From assembly GCF_030813505.1 (NCBI RefSeq), contig NZ_JAUSUE010000014.1: a stretch of DNA of 64,000 nucleotides. The stretch is one strand, 5' to 3'. The translations under genes were made by a program, and so were the position numbers. The notes below the pieces were generated by a model. It made no database searches. It worked only from the letters and a program-made list of their open reading frames with translations, and was not told where the DNA came from. This DNA comes from Pectinatus haikarae. Its GTDB lineage: Bacteria > Bacillota > Negativicutes > Selenomonadales > Selenomonadaceae. Below are positions 43,040 to 52,406 of this stretch, piece after piece. Each line of letters starts with the position of its first letter. The stretch's first letter is position 1.

Positions 43040-43789
43040 ATGAAAACATTTTCGTTCATCAACAAAAAAGGCGGCGTTGGCAAAACAACGATTACGGTCA
43101 ATATGGCGTACGCCATAGCAGAAAGCTGCGATTTAAGAGTTCTGGTTATAGATAATGATGATCAGGGCAATGATTCGCAGTTCTTTGATGCAGATCCAGA
43201 AAAATCATTGGCAGATATACTTTTAGGCAAGGCGGATATTCGGGAAGTTATCCAACATACACGATATCCAAAAATTGATATTGTTTCCAGCGGTGCCGCT
43301 TTACTGGATGCCAATGTGGCCGTCATAAAGGATGAAGAGATTGTACAGCAGACCATTTTAAAGGAAGCCTTGGATAGAATTGCTGCAAATTATGATGTAT
43401 GTCTTATCGATAATCCTCCGACAATTAATGCCTCTGTCATCAATGCGTTAATAGCCAGTGATGAGGTTAACATTGTGACGACACCGGATATTTATGGTAT
43501 TCGTGGTGTTTCACAGATGGTGGAATATATCGAGGCGATTAAAGAATATAATTCTGCTCTGCGGTTCCGTGGTTGCCTTCTCAATAAATTTTCCTCTACT
43601 TCGCATGGATTCCGTTGCATCGAGCTGTTAAAGAGTCAGTTTCCCTTATTTAGAACAAGAATTCGTTATACAAAAGATAAACTGGAAGCGTCGGCAGAAG
43701 AAAGAAAATCCATTTTCGAGTATTCGCCCAATTGTGGTTTTGCACGGGATCTTGTGCAGTTTTTAAAAGAACTTTTAGCGGGGGAATAA
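43040..43789 (+). CDS. ParA family partition ATPase
   Basis: 249 residues. The deviant Walker A is at residues 9-17 (KKGGVGKTT), VLVIDNDDQGND follows, and DVCLIDNPPTINASV is the Walker B-like block. No N-terminal HTH is present, so it is a small (type Ib-like or chromosomal-size) ParA. ParA ATPases move DNA cargo with ParB. It is followed by parB after 3 bases. With the DUF5348-like gene it indicates a plasmid-like or integrative element. Confidence 0.9.
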   Translation: MKTFSFINKKGGVGKTTITVNMAYAIAESCDLRVLVIDNDDQGNDSQFFDADPEKSLADILLGKADIREVIQHTRYPKIDIVSSGAALLDANVAVIKDEEIVQQTILKEALDRIAANYDVCLIDNPPTINASVINALIASDEVNIVTTPDIYGIRGVSQMVEYIEAIKEYNSALRFRGCLLNKFSSTSHGFRCIELLKSQFPLFRTRIRYTKDKLEASAEERKSIFEYSPNCGFARDLVQFLKELLAGE

Positions 43790-43792
43790 ACC

Positions 43793-44695
43793 ATGAAAAA
43801 ACAGTCAGCAAGCTTAATCGCAAAGCTTTTAAATAAAAATTCTCAACCGGTGCAAGGCAGCAGTAGTAACGAGTTTAAAACTACGGAAGAAATCATCATG
43901 CGAGACGTTCATGAACTGGTGCCGAATCCTAAGAATGAAAAATACAGTTTGGATAATATTGAAGAGCTGGCGATGATGATCCAGCTTACCCATAATATAG
44001 AACCAATTATTTTAAAGGCGATGGATAATGGCAAATTTATGATTACCAGCGGCCATCGCCGCCGCTTGGCACAGCTGTATCGCTTGGAACAGGGAATGAC
44101 AGATAATCCGATGGTTCCGACCATTACACGGGAAATCATCAATGATTTTGAGGATGCCATAACGGACGATGAAATGGAAACGTTGAATATTGTATTTCCG
44201 AATAAAGGGCAGCGCAGAAGTCTGACACCTTCGCAGGAGGCCGATGAAATTGCACTGATTAAGCCAATCATCAAGAAACTTTATGATTACCAAAAGGCAG
44301 CCGGAAATATTGATGGTAAGTTTCGGCCTTATTTTGCCAATATCCTTGGCATTTCGGAGACTTCTTTACAGCGCAAAGAGGCTATTCGGAAGGTATCTTA
44401 TGAAGTTAAGGCCGAGGTTGATGCCGGTAATATTACGGCTACAGCTGCAGCAGAACTCGCAAGTATGGATACAGAAGAACAAAATTCGATAGTTGAAGCG
44501 ATTAAGGACCGGGGCGAAGAAGTTACGGTGCAGGCGGTGAAAGCGGAAAAGAAAAAAGTCGTTGCGCCTAAAAATGACATTATTCCTGTTGTAAAAGAGA
44601 GTCCGGCAGCATGTGAATTAGAGGATGAGAGCCAGACAAAACTGTTCGAGCAAGAACAGAAAACGGAGCTAGATGAAAATAACGGTGTGGATTAG
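43793..44695 (+). CDS. ParB family partition protein
   Basis: 300 residues. The ParB/Srx-like N-terminal domain (about 36-95) has VHELVPNPKNEKYSLDNIEE and the CTP-binding-type block ITSGHRRRLAQL. The middle helical region contains an HTH-like DNA-binding portion (LGISETSLQRKEAIRK). The tail is acidic and low-complexity. It should bind the partition site and activate ParA. Base composition of parA-parB is visibly richer in G+C than the defence genes downstream. Confidence 0.88.
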   Translation: MKKQSASLIAKLLNKNSQPVQGSSSNEFKTTEEIIMRDVHELVPNPKNEKYSLDNIEELAMMIQLTHNIEPIILKAMDNGKFMITSGHRRRLAQLYRLEQGMTDNPMVPTITREIINDFEDAITDDEMETLNIVFPNKGQRRSLTPSQEADEIALIKPIIKKLYDYQKAAGNIDGKFRPYFANILGISETSLQRKEAIRKVSYEVKAEVDAGNITATAAAELASMDTEEQNSIVEAIKDRGEEVTVQAVKAEKKKVVAPKNDIIPVVKESPAACELEDESQTKLFEQEQKTELDENNGVD

Positions 44696-44755
44696 GATGG
44701 GGTTTTAGGATAATTGTGGAAATGATTTCATGAAAGATGTAAAATAAATAGATAT

Positions 44756-44808
44756 ATTGATTAATGATATGAATTACATGAGATTATTGATCAGAACAAT
44801 TAATCAAT
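44756..44808. repeat. Inverted repeat before the OLD nuclease gene
   Basis: A perfect 10-bp ATTGATTAAT (44756-44765) / ATTAATCAAT (44799-44808) pair 27 bp before the gene: a possible operator of the defence module. Confidence 0.45.
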
Positions 44809-44835
44809 ACGTTGCAAAATTAGGAGGGATGTGTA

Positions 44836-47028
44836 ATGAAGCTTAGTAGGATACAGGTTAATAACTATAGACAACTGGATAATGCTAATTTATTTTTCCA
44901 AGATGACATTACAATATTGGCAGGTCCTAATAATAGCGGAAAAACAACGTTGATCTCAGTACTAAAAGGAGTTTTAAGTGACAATAAGCTCAAATATACA
45001 CATAATGATATACCTGTTAGTCAAGTTACTGATTGGCAAAAAAATGTGTTTCGGTTGTGTTCTCAATCTTTTTCTAGCGGCGAAAAAGCAGAGCAGATAA
45101 TTGAAGATTTTATAAGTAAGATTACTTGTGAAGGAGAATTAAAACCCAAATATATTATAAATCCTTGTGAAATAAAAATTGAAGTTACCTATGATCCCCA
45201 AAGTGATGACATTAGAAATTTTGCAGAGTATATTATGGATTTAGATGAGTCACAGCATTCATTCTATTTTATATATACATTTATATTTAGTTTATCGGTG
45301 TTTAAAAAAATACTATTTCAATATTATGATAAAATTAATGAACGCTTTAGAAGTTATTTTAAAAAGAAAAGCAAGCAAAAATCTAACATTAAAAAGGACT
45401 TATCCAATATTATAAAGGCTTTATTGATTGAAGTATATTCAAATAGCCTAGTTGAAAGTTGTTTTTTTGCAGATTCGAATTATGAGAATAAATGTAAAAT
45501 GGAATGTACGGATTTAAAAAAATTATTTAACTTCAAAAGCATAAATGCAGCTAGGCAACTAGATGATACCGATACGGATTCTTCCAGAACATTGAGTAAG
45601 AGTATAGTTTCATTAGCTAGTAAAGATAAAATATGGAAAGAAAGCACGAGTGCATTGCCAGAGAATTTATTTTCGCAAATTGAAGATTCTGGCGTGAAGA
45701 AAACTGTAAGAGAAGCTTCAATTAAAACATTGGGAGCTGCGTTGAAATCTTTAGCCAAAACAAATGGTGGACATATTGGAAATATAATGCTTGAAATGGA
45801 TGTTACAGAAGAGGATGTTAGTGACCTGATAAAAAAGATAACTTGTGCAAAGTATCAACTTGAAGGTCATATGCTAAATGAATCTTCTCAAGGATTAGGC
45901 TATAGTAATATGATATATCTTCATATGCAATTGGAAGAGTTTAAAAAAGACATAAATCCACTTGTCGTTAATATATTTTTTATAGAAGAACCTGAATCAC
46001 ATATGCATCCCCAAATGCAAAGTGTTTTTATTAAGTATTTATTGAATGTATATAAACAAATAGGATTGCAAGGACTAGTTACAACGCACTCAAATGAAAT
46101 GGTTAGAGTCGCAGGGCTAGAACATTTACGCGTAATTAGAGAAACACAGATATTCAAAAGTGAAATTTTTGATTTGTCTGCGTTTCGTAAATTATTAGTA
46201 ACTAATAAAAGTGAAGAAGTAGACGAAAAAATTGATTCAAAAACTATATCTATTTTGGAAAATTTTTTTGATTGGTTTTTTGAAATTGGTTTTTCAGAAA
46301 TAATTTTTGCAGACAAAGCGGTTCTTTATGAGGGCGATAGCGAGCGATTATATTTAAAAAAACTGATTACTCTTCCTTTCTATAAAAAATTATCTGGGCA
46401 ATACATAGCCTTTATTCAAGTTGGCGGAGCGTATGCTTTTAATTATAAAGCACTGATTGAATTTCTAAAAATTAAAACATTGATTATTACTGATTTAGAT
46501 TACAAAAAGTCAGCATTGTCGGAAGAAGAAATACTCACATCCAAAACAACCAATTCAACCATTAATAACTTCTATAAAATATCTAAAGGGGAAACTGTTT
46601 CTCTGCATGAAAGTATCGATGAAGATGAGGAAATAGAAGATTCGCCCTCTATTAGGGAACTTTATGAATGGAAAGAGAATGAACAGAATAAGTTATGTGG
46701 AAATTTAATTTATGTTGTTTTCCAAGAAAAAGAATATTATGCTCGTACTCTTGAGGAGGCAATGTTATCTAAACTAGTGGCAATAAAAGCTTTTGAAACA
46801 AAGCCAAGAAGTGAATGGAAAACAATTAAATCGGAATATAAATTGCGATTTACATTGCCTAATAATAGGAAAGACGAAAGCGATAGCAAATTCTCTTTAA
46901 GAGATATTCTTGATAGTATGTCAAAATCAAAGACGGATTTTATGTATTCTGTTATTCTAAATTCGTTAGAAGAAAAGATGCTACCTCAATATATTATGGA
47001 GGGATTGCTGTGGTTGATACAAGAATAG
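44836..47028 (+). CDS. OLD family ATP-dependent nuclease (GajA-like)
   Basis: 730 residues. The ABC-type ATPase has Walker A GPNNSGKT (30-37), a signature-like ESSQGLGYSNMIYL, Walker B FFIEEPESHMHP and the switch His in TTHSNEM. The C-terminal Toprim nuclease domain has VLYEGDSERLYL (Glu, ~500) and ITDLDYKK (DxD, ~553). OLD proteins paired with UvrD helicases are class 2, the class of the Gabija anti-phage system, where GajA is a DNA nicking enzyme controlled by nucleotide levels. At 730 residues it is longer than the ~580-residue reference GajA. An AGGAGGGA site precedes the ATG. Confidence 0.87.
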   Translation: MKLSRIQVNNYRQLDNANLFFQDDITILAGPNNSGKTTLISVLKGVLSDNKLKYTHNDIPVSQVTDWQKNVFRLCSQSFSSGEKAEQIIEDFISKITCEGELKPKYIINPCEIKIEVTYDPQSDDIRNFAEYIMDLDESQHSFYFIYTFIFSLSVFKKILFQYYDKINERFRSYFKKKSKQKSNIKKDLSNIIKALLIEVYSNSLVESCFFADSNYENKCKMECTDLKKLFNFKSINAARQLDDTDTDSSRTLSKSIVSLASKDKIWKESTSALPENLFSQIEDSGVKKTVREASIKTLGAALKSLAKTNGGHIGNIMLEMDVTEEDVSDLIKKITCAKYQLEGHMLNESSQGLGYSNMIYLHMQLEEFKKDINPLVVNIFFIEEPESHMHPQMQSVFIKYLLNVYKQIGLQGLVTTHSNEMVRVAGLEHLRVIRETQIFKSEIFDLSAFRKLLVTNKSEEVDEKIDSKTISILENFFDWFFEIGFSEIIFADKAVLYEGDSERLYLKKLITLPFYKKLSGQYIAFIQVGGAYAFNYKALIEFLKIKTLIITDLDYKKSALSEEEILTSKTTNSTINNFYKISKGETVSLHESIDEDEEIEDSPSIRELYEWKENEQNKLCGNLIYVVFQEKEYYARTLEEAMLSKLVAIKAFETKPRSEWKTIKSEYKLRFTLPNNRKDESDSKFSLRDILDSMSKSKTDFMYSVILNSLEEKMLPQYIMEGLLWLIQE

Positions 47029-48977
47029 AAAAATCAAACAATATCTTCCTGGTAAATGCCCCAGCAGGAAGTGGCAAAACTACTAAAATAAAGGCAATGT
47101 TGTCTGAACTTATTGTTGCAAATCCTAACGATAATATACTTTGTATTACGTATACTAATCGAGCGGCTGAAGAACTTGCTAGAGGGATGGATAGTGATAA
47201 AATATTTTTTGGAACGATACATGCTTATATTCATTCGCTGATATCTCCATTTTTTATGCATAAACAGATTATTGATTTGTTTTGGGAAATTTATTGTAGT
47301 CAAATAAAAGCGCGAATCTGCAATGAATCAGGTGATAAAAATATAGAAGCTAGTAATCAAAAATACATTGATAAATATGGAACACTGACGGAAGAATCCG
47401 TAAAGCAAAATATTTTAAGACTTAGTTACAATGAGACATCGTTTAATTCATTATATTATGGCGGCTTAGGGCATGATGATCTTATAACGTTTGCTAAAGC
47501 AATTTTTGATAAATATCCTGCTATTTACAAGAAAATTGTAAATAAGTATAGCTTTATATTTATTGATGAGTATCAAGATACCTCCAGTTGTGTTTTAAAA
47601 CTTTTTTATGACGCTGTGCGTAAGACCAAAGTAAAATTATACCTACTGGGAGATCGAATGCAGCAAATTTATAAGAATTATGATGGTTCTTTTGAGGAAG
47701 AATTGATGATGTTGAATGACTCAATTTCATTAGATACAAATCATCGATCAGTAAAAGCTATTATTGACATATTAAATAACATTTACAATAATCCTGACTA
47801 TAAACAAATTGTATCCAAGGACAATAAAGATAAGCTGCCTGATTATGTGCCGGAAATTATAATTTCAAATGATATCAATAGCTCAATAGAAAGACACCAA
47901 TTCGAGCATAAAGATACGTTAGTGCTATATTTACTGAACAATGATAAGTTCAAAGAAATTGGAGCAAATAATCTTTATAGAGCATTTAGTCGAATGGATA
48001 AATACTCATTTCCTAAAAAATATCATTCAAATGATGTTCTTTCTGATAATACTCAAGAAAATCCAGACCCATTAATGCGGTTTATATTTTCTTTTGATAA
48101 TATTATGAAACTTTATCAAAAGAAAAATTTTGGAAGTATGATTACACAATGTAAAATTTACAAAGAATTTTATTCTGCTAACACATATTTTATAATAAAG
48201 CATGATGATAAAAAGCGACTATTCACTATTTATGAAGAATTATCTGGAATATATTTTGATGATAATAATGTGGTTACAATTGGAGAACTGCTTGATGATC
48301 TTATAGCTAAAGATATTATTACGGATACTTTCATGCAAGGCATTACTGATGATGGTGAATATCAAGAGGTTTTAAATGTAGATATTGCAGAGATAAAACA
48401 ACTAGCGGCCTATTTAAAGGAACCTCGTATATCTACTCAGCACGGTGTTAAAGGTGAAAGCTATACATCAGTATTATTTGTCGCTGCTGATAGTAAAAAC
48501 ACCCCTATCGTGCATATGTACAATTTCTTTAGAATTTGGTCTAAAGTGAATTTTTCTCTAAATGAATTAGAAGACTTTTATTATAAATATGCTAAGCTTG
48601 TTGTTGACACTGAGAATAAATTGGGAATGCCAACAAAGAATTTAACAGCGGCGTCACACAATAGAAATGAAACTAATAAATTAATATTAAAAAAGGCTTC
48701 AGAAAATATGTTAAATAACTTTAGCGATAATAGAATTTTTGAGTTGTTATGTAAAAATCATTATGAAGAATACTTAGGCAAACAAAATGTCGGTAATGCA
48801 CAAAAGTGTTTTAAGGATAGTACCGTGTATGGTGTATTAGTGGCGTATAAGCTGTTTTATGTGGGATGCTCTAGGGCAAGGAAAAATTTGACGGTCGTAA
48901 TTGATGAGAATAATCTTGAAGGTTTTAAAGATGAATTTATAAACAAGGTTAAGAAAATCGGATTTTGTATTAAGTAA
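47010..48977 (+). CDS. UvrD/Rep-like superfamily 1 helicase (GajB-like)
   Basis: 655 residues starting with GTG at 47010, 19 bases inside the upstream gene, with GGAGGG at 46998-47003. Helicase motifs: APAGSGKTT (17-25), FIDEYQDTSS (motif II), LLGDRMQQIY (motif III), ISTQHGVKGESYTSVLF (motif V-like) and YVGCSRARKNLTVV (motif VI). The overlap with the OLD gene implies coupled translation and a complex. In Gabija, GajB senses DNA ends and activates GajA. The protein is longer than the ~490-residue reference GajB. Confidence 0.87.
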   Translation: MVDTRIEKSNNIFLVNAPAGSGKTTKIKAMLSELIVANPNDNILCITYTNRAAEELARGMDSDKIFFGTIHAYIHSLISPFFMHKQIIDLFWEIYCSQIKARICNESGDKNIEASNQKYIDKYGTLTEESVKQNILRLSYNETSFNSLYYGGLGHDDLITFAKAIFDKYPAIYKKIVNKYSFIFIDEYQDTSSCVLKLFYDAVRKTKVKLYLLGDRMQQIYKNYDGSFEEELMMLNDSISLDTNHRSVKAIIDILNNIYNNPDYKQIVSKDNKDKLPDYVPEIIISNDINSSIERHQFEHKDTLVLYLLNNDKFKEIGANNLYRAFSRMDKYSFPKKYHSNDVLSDNTQENPDPLMRFIFSFDNIMKLYQKKNFGSMITQCKIYKEFYSANTYFIIKHDDKKRLFTIYEELSGIYFDDNNVVTIGELLDDLIAKDIITDTFMQGITDDGEYQEVLNVDIAEIKQLAAYLKEPRISTQHGVKGESYTSVLFVAADSKNTPIVHMYNFFRIWSKVNFSLNELEDFYYKYAKLVVDTENKLGMPTKNLTAASHNRNETNKLILKKASENMLNNFSDNRIFELLCKNHYEEYLGKQNVGNAQKCFKDSTVYGVLVAYKLFYVGCSRARKNLTVVIDENNLEGFKDEFINKVKKIGFCIK

Positions 48978-49030
48978 AAAATTAACTAACTATCTAAAAT
49001 TTATGATGGTTAATAAAAGAAGGTCAGAAA

Positions 49031-49168
49031 ATGAAAGATTTACATGATAGCAAGGGGAGACATATAGCAAATTTTATTAGTGGACAGTTATATGATGTAC
49101 GTGGAAAAAATATTGGTCATTATATTGAAAATGCAAATATTTTTATAGATATACGCCAGTTATATTAA
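49031..49168 (+). CDS. Short protein, probably a truncated member of a selenomonad repeat-rich family
   Basis: 45 residues with an AGAAGGTCAG site: MKDLHDSKGRHIANFISGQL, then GKNIGHYIENANIFIDI. It resembles the N terminus of small hypothetical proteins with a GxNIGHY...IFID pattern; the usual continuation is missing, and an open frame in another phase runs on to about 49338, suggesting frameshift decay. Function unknown. It lies after the defence pair, before a strong terminator. Confidence 0.4.
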   Translation: MKDLHDSKGRHIANFISGQLYDVRGKNIGHYIENANIFIDIRQLY

Positions 49169-49413
49169 CTGGTGGTTTACGTGAAATGAAAGATATGAAA
49201 TTAATTTATGAAAATAGCGCAGTGAAATTTTTTGAATTTTCAAGACCATTCATAGCTAATATGAACTTTATTAAAACATTGCATATAATTATATTTGTTG
49301 AGGTTTTATTGAACTTCAAATTCAGAAAGAAAAAATAATAAAATGTAGAAATAACCCGCTCCGTAAATGGAGCGGGTTATTTAAATTAAGGGATATAGCT
49401 AAATATTAAGTAA
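49169..49413. other. Gene-poor end of the accessory block
   Basis: Remnant-like sequence without a supported gene, then the terminator at 49349-49382. No integrase, direct repeat of the rlmD end, or tRNA was found that would mark the right end of an element. Confidence 0.5.
49349..49382. terminator. Bidirectional terminator
   Basis: A perfect 14-bp stem AAATAACCCGCTCC / GGAGCGGGTTATTT with a 6-base loop lies between the defence block and the convergent MBL gene. Confidence 0.85.
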
Positions 49414-50208
49414 TTAAAATTGATAGACTTCGCCATCTTCTGGAAGTAAAATTTTATCGCTAATACCTTTTTCCGCGAGTTTTTCACGTAATGTTTCGCG
49501 TGTAAGCGTTGCATGGCTGACAGTATCCATGTGGCTAGCTATAATAGTTGAATTTGGGCAGATTTTATAGACTTCATAGACATCATTGTCATCCATAATC
49601 AGGCGGCCAAATTCAAGAAGTTCTGCTGCACAGGTATTGAGAATGATAATGTCTGGCTGATAGGTCTCAAGGATCTTCTGAATTTCAGGATACCATATCG
49701 TATCACCAGCAATGTAGAGTGTTTTTTCTCCCGGAGTTTTAAAAATAAAGCCACAGGATGGTCCACAAGCCTTTTCTGTTCCGTGTAAAGCAGGGGTTTT
49801 TATAATCTTGATTTCGTCGAATGCCATAAAATTGTCTGATAAAAGACTAACATTTTGAAAATTGGATTTCATCATAAAAAGGCGTTCTTCTTCATTTTGA
49901 ACCCCAATAAGTACGGTTTTGTCGAGTAAAATTCCCCCCGTGCCAGTTGCTAGGTCCATATCAAAGTGATCCGGATGCAGATGGGTCAAAAGATACATAT
50001 CAATACCGGCAAGGATTTTGTCTGTCGATTTTGGAAGCGCACACATTGGCATTTTAATAAGGGCTTTTGCTGGGTTTGGAACGCGATAAGCTTTAAGGTC
50101 AGCAAAGGAGCCCATTGTATCTTTAGCAGCTAGCCATGGGTCTATTAAAAAATTCTTTCCTGCGTATTCTATGCGTATAGTTGCATTACGGATTTGCTCA
50201 ATTTTCAT
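49414..50208 (-). CDS. MBL fold metal-dependent hydrolase (UlaG-like)
   Basis: 264 residues from the ATG at 50208 with a GAGGAGA site; ATG 50226 overlaps that site. Metal motif LLTHLHPDHFD (~76-86), GDTIWYPEI and ASHMDTVSHA downstream. The N terminus IEQIRNATIRIEYAGKNFLI is typical of the beta-lactamase-like group that includes L-ascorbate-6-phosphate lactonase. The natural substrate is unknown. It is divergent from a TetR regulator, which may control it. Confidence 0.85.
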   Translation of the reverse strand: MKIEQIRNATIRIEYAGKNFLIDPWLAAKDTMGSFADLKAYRVPNPAKALIKMPMCALPKSTDKILAGIDMYLLTHLHPDHFDMDLATGTGGILLDKTVLIGVQNEEERLFMMKSNFQNVSLLSDNFMAFDEIKIIKTPALHGTEKACGPSCGFIFKTPGEKTLYIAGDTIWYPEIQKILETYQPDIIILNTCAAELLEFGRLIMDDNDVYEVYKICPNSTIIASHMDTVSHATLTRETLREKLAEKGISDKILLPEDGEVYQF

Positions 50209-50389
50209 CTTAAAATCTCTCCTCATTTTTTGTCTATTCGTTATTAAACAGAACGAATAGTTATTTACATGCTGTATAGAAGTTAGTATACTGAATCATT
50301 AGGAAGACGTAAACTACAGCTTTTTCAATATAATATATTTCCTGACAGAATAGTAAAAGTGTTAAGCAGTTTGATGAGGGGGAATAATT

Positions 50390-51010
50390 TTGCCAGAAAA
50401 AGTAATGCGAAAAATAGACCGACGGACAATATATACCAAAATGGTCGTAAAGGATGCTTTACTGGAGATCATACAGAATCGAAGCTTTGAAAAAATTACG
50501 GTTACTTCGGTATGTAAGCAAGCAGAGGTCACTCGGGCTACCTTTTATCTGCATTTTGACGATCTGACGGCGGTCTTAGATGAAATTTTGGAAGATGCTC
50601 TGCAAATAACAGAAAATGTTTCAGACCATTCGAATGAAGATATACTACATATATTTCATTTAATAACGAGTGCTGAACGAGATCCAGAAAAGTTAAAAGA
50701 ATGTGACTCATTGTTGCCGGTATGTCAAAGAATGGCAGATCTGCCCAAATATCGTGTTTTGTTTTTAGATGAGAGTTTATCTGAGTATATTATTAAAAAG
50801 ATATTTCAGGCTGAAAAAGAAAAAATGGTTCCATTATTAATTCAGTATTGTCATCTGCCATTTGAGAAAGCTGAAATGATTTTTCTTTTTGCAATTTATG
50901 GTTCATTTAGTGTCAATAAAAAGCTTGGGTGGAAAAAGGATAAAGAATGGTACGAAATGCAGGGAACTTTGATTCGCTTTATTCTGGGTGGGATGGATGC
51001 TTTGCGATAG
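50390..51010 (+). CDS. TetR family transcriptional regulator
   Basis: 206 residues starting at TTG 50390 after GAGGGGGA. The N-terminal HTH (about 15-65) has VKDALLEIIQNRSFEKITVT and VCKQAEVTRATFYLHFDDL, typical of TetR. The C-terminal ligand domain is unassigned (TetR_C_33-like at best). Divergent from the MBL hydrolase, ~180 bp apart; it probably represses itself and that gene. Confidence 0.85.
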   Translation: MPEKVMRKIDRRTIYTKMVVKDALLEIIQNRSFEKITVTSVCKQAEVTRATFYLHFDDLTAVLDEILEDALQITENVSDHSNEDILHIFHLITSAERDPEKLKECDSLLPVCQRMADLPKYRVLFLDESLSEYIIKKIFQAEKEKMVPLLIQYCHLPFEKAEMIFLFAIYGSFSVNKKLGWKKDKEWYEMQGTLIRFILGGMDALR

Positions 51011-51246
51011 AAGAATATTAGCTTTCCGCGATTTTACACCAAACGGATATTTAAAATTCCGTTTGGTCTCAAATTCATCTAAGGCAAATAAGACAGCTTC
51101 TTTTGTTGGCACTTTATAAATTGGTTTTAGATCAGCAGTAAATTGTTTAATGTCTTTATTGGATATATAACGTGTCGAAACATGAATTTGATGAATTACA
51201 CAGCACTGTACTTCTGTTTGAGGGAAAGCAACATTAATTTAAATAA
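51005..51246 (-). pseudogene. Remnant of an IS256-family (Mutator) transposase
   Basis: On the minus strand the frame reads INVAFPQTEVQCCVIHQI, HVSTRYISNKDIKQFTADLK, PIYKVPTKEAVLFALDEFE. This is the conserved central block of IS256-type transposases (FPQTEVQRCIVHQIRNS...). Only ~80 codons remain: the N-terminal half, catalytic residues and C terminus are missing, so it is inactive. The 453 bp between the TetR gene and the HAD pseudogene contain nothing else but the terminator at 51256-51306. Confidence 0.8.
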
Positions 51247-51255
51247 CCATGGAAA

Positions 51256-51306
51256 AAATACCGCTAGTCCTTGTAGTTACGATACAGGATTAGCGGTATT
51301 TTTTTA
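51256..51306 (+). terminator. Terminator-like hairpin next to the IS remnant
   Basis: AATACCGCTAGTCCT (51257-51271) pairs with AGGATTAGCGGTATT (51286-51300), 14 of 15 bases, and the right arm runs on into T5. Confidence 0.75.
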
Positions 51307-51463
51307 GACACTATTTGATTGATAGCTTACGAATGAAGAAAGATAAACGCAGATTATTGAGTGTTAAATGAGGAGCACAGTGTAATATTTTCCTGATTGT
51401 GTTACAACGTAAATGTAATTTTAGGTACAAATTACTTGTATAGATTTAGTGGTTAATAAAAAA

Positions 51464-52263
51464 TCAAATATTGAGTTTTTTAAGTGCAACGGCAATACCA
51501 TCTTCGTTATTGGATGTTGTGATCATGTCAGCAATTTTTTTCAGTGGGTTACAAGCATTACCCATAGCTACTGCCATTCCAGCAAATGCAAGCATCAGAA
51601 TGTCATTCTGGGCATCCCCGAAGGCAATGACAGCTTTCACTGGTATGTTGAGTTCAGTGCAGACTTTTTCCATGGAAGCAGCTTTGTTTACGCCAATGGG
51701 TGTAGCTTCCAGATAGAATGGTGCAGATAGTACGAAGGAAAGGTCATCTTTAAATGTTTCCTTGATGAATTTAGTTTCAATATTCAGTGTTTCTGGTGGA
51801 GCGGTGATCAATATTTTAGCTGGGGAAAAATCTACAGCGTCGCAAATGTTGGTGACCTTTTTGATATCAAGATGATTGGAATTTTTTTCGTAAGGAACCA
51901 TAAAACTTTCAGGATCGGTCGTGTAGATGGTATGGCCGTCATCGACGATCGGATTGACCGGAGAAGTTTCAAGATGGCGCAACAGTCGTTTGGCAAGCAA
52001 ATTCGGAATCGTGTTGCTGTAAATAACATGTTCTGTCGTATGATCTGTCACTACACCTCCGTTGTAAGCGAGCAGCAGGCCGTGATATTTATTCATTTCA
52101 AGTTTGTCGGCAATCGGTATGAGTCCAGCAGTCGGCCGGAAGCGAGCACGAGAATACAGCCTTTCTGCTGTGCACGGAGCAATGAAGCCTTGGTAGCGGG
52201 TGTGATGTTTTTGTCATTGTTGTAGAGCGTGCCATCAACATCAAGTGCGATAATTTTTTTCAT
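51464..52263 (-). pseudogene. Cof-type HAD phosphatase, frameshifted
   Basis: The start at 52263 has a GGGGGAA site and reads MKKIIALDVDGTLYNNDKNI through VLASGR, then leaves frame at about 52132-52139. The other frame continues with PTAGLIPIADKLEMNKYHG and the rest of a Cof/YidA-like HAD phosphatase (AFGDAQNDILMLAFAGMAVAMGNA, motif IV). The join is in CCGGCCGA; one more GGCC unit would restore the frame, so loss of a 4-base repeat unit is the simplest cause. A sequencing error or programmed event cannot be excluded. Rejoined, it would encode about 267 residues. Confidence 0.8.
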
Positions 52264-52406
52264 ATAGTAATTCCCCCAGTTTTTTACTTGTACTATAAAA
52301 TACCTATATTATAATAATAGTATAAGTATATAGGTGAATTCCAACAAAATAAGCCATAAAAATATAACAATAGTATTTTATATAGAAATGAAAGGCAGTT
52401 GTAAGA

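Noticed and set aside
44836..48977. PARIS (AriA/AriB) or retron-associated OLD system
   Set aside because: The second gene is a clear UvrD-type helicase and no reverse transcriptase or AriB-like nuclease is present, so the class 2 (Gabija-like) assignment fits better.
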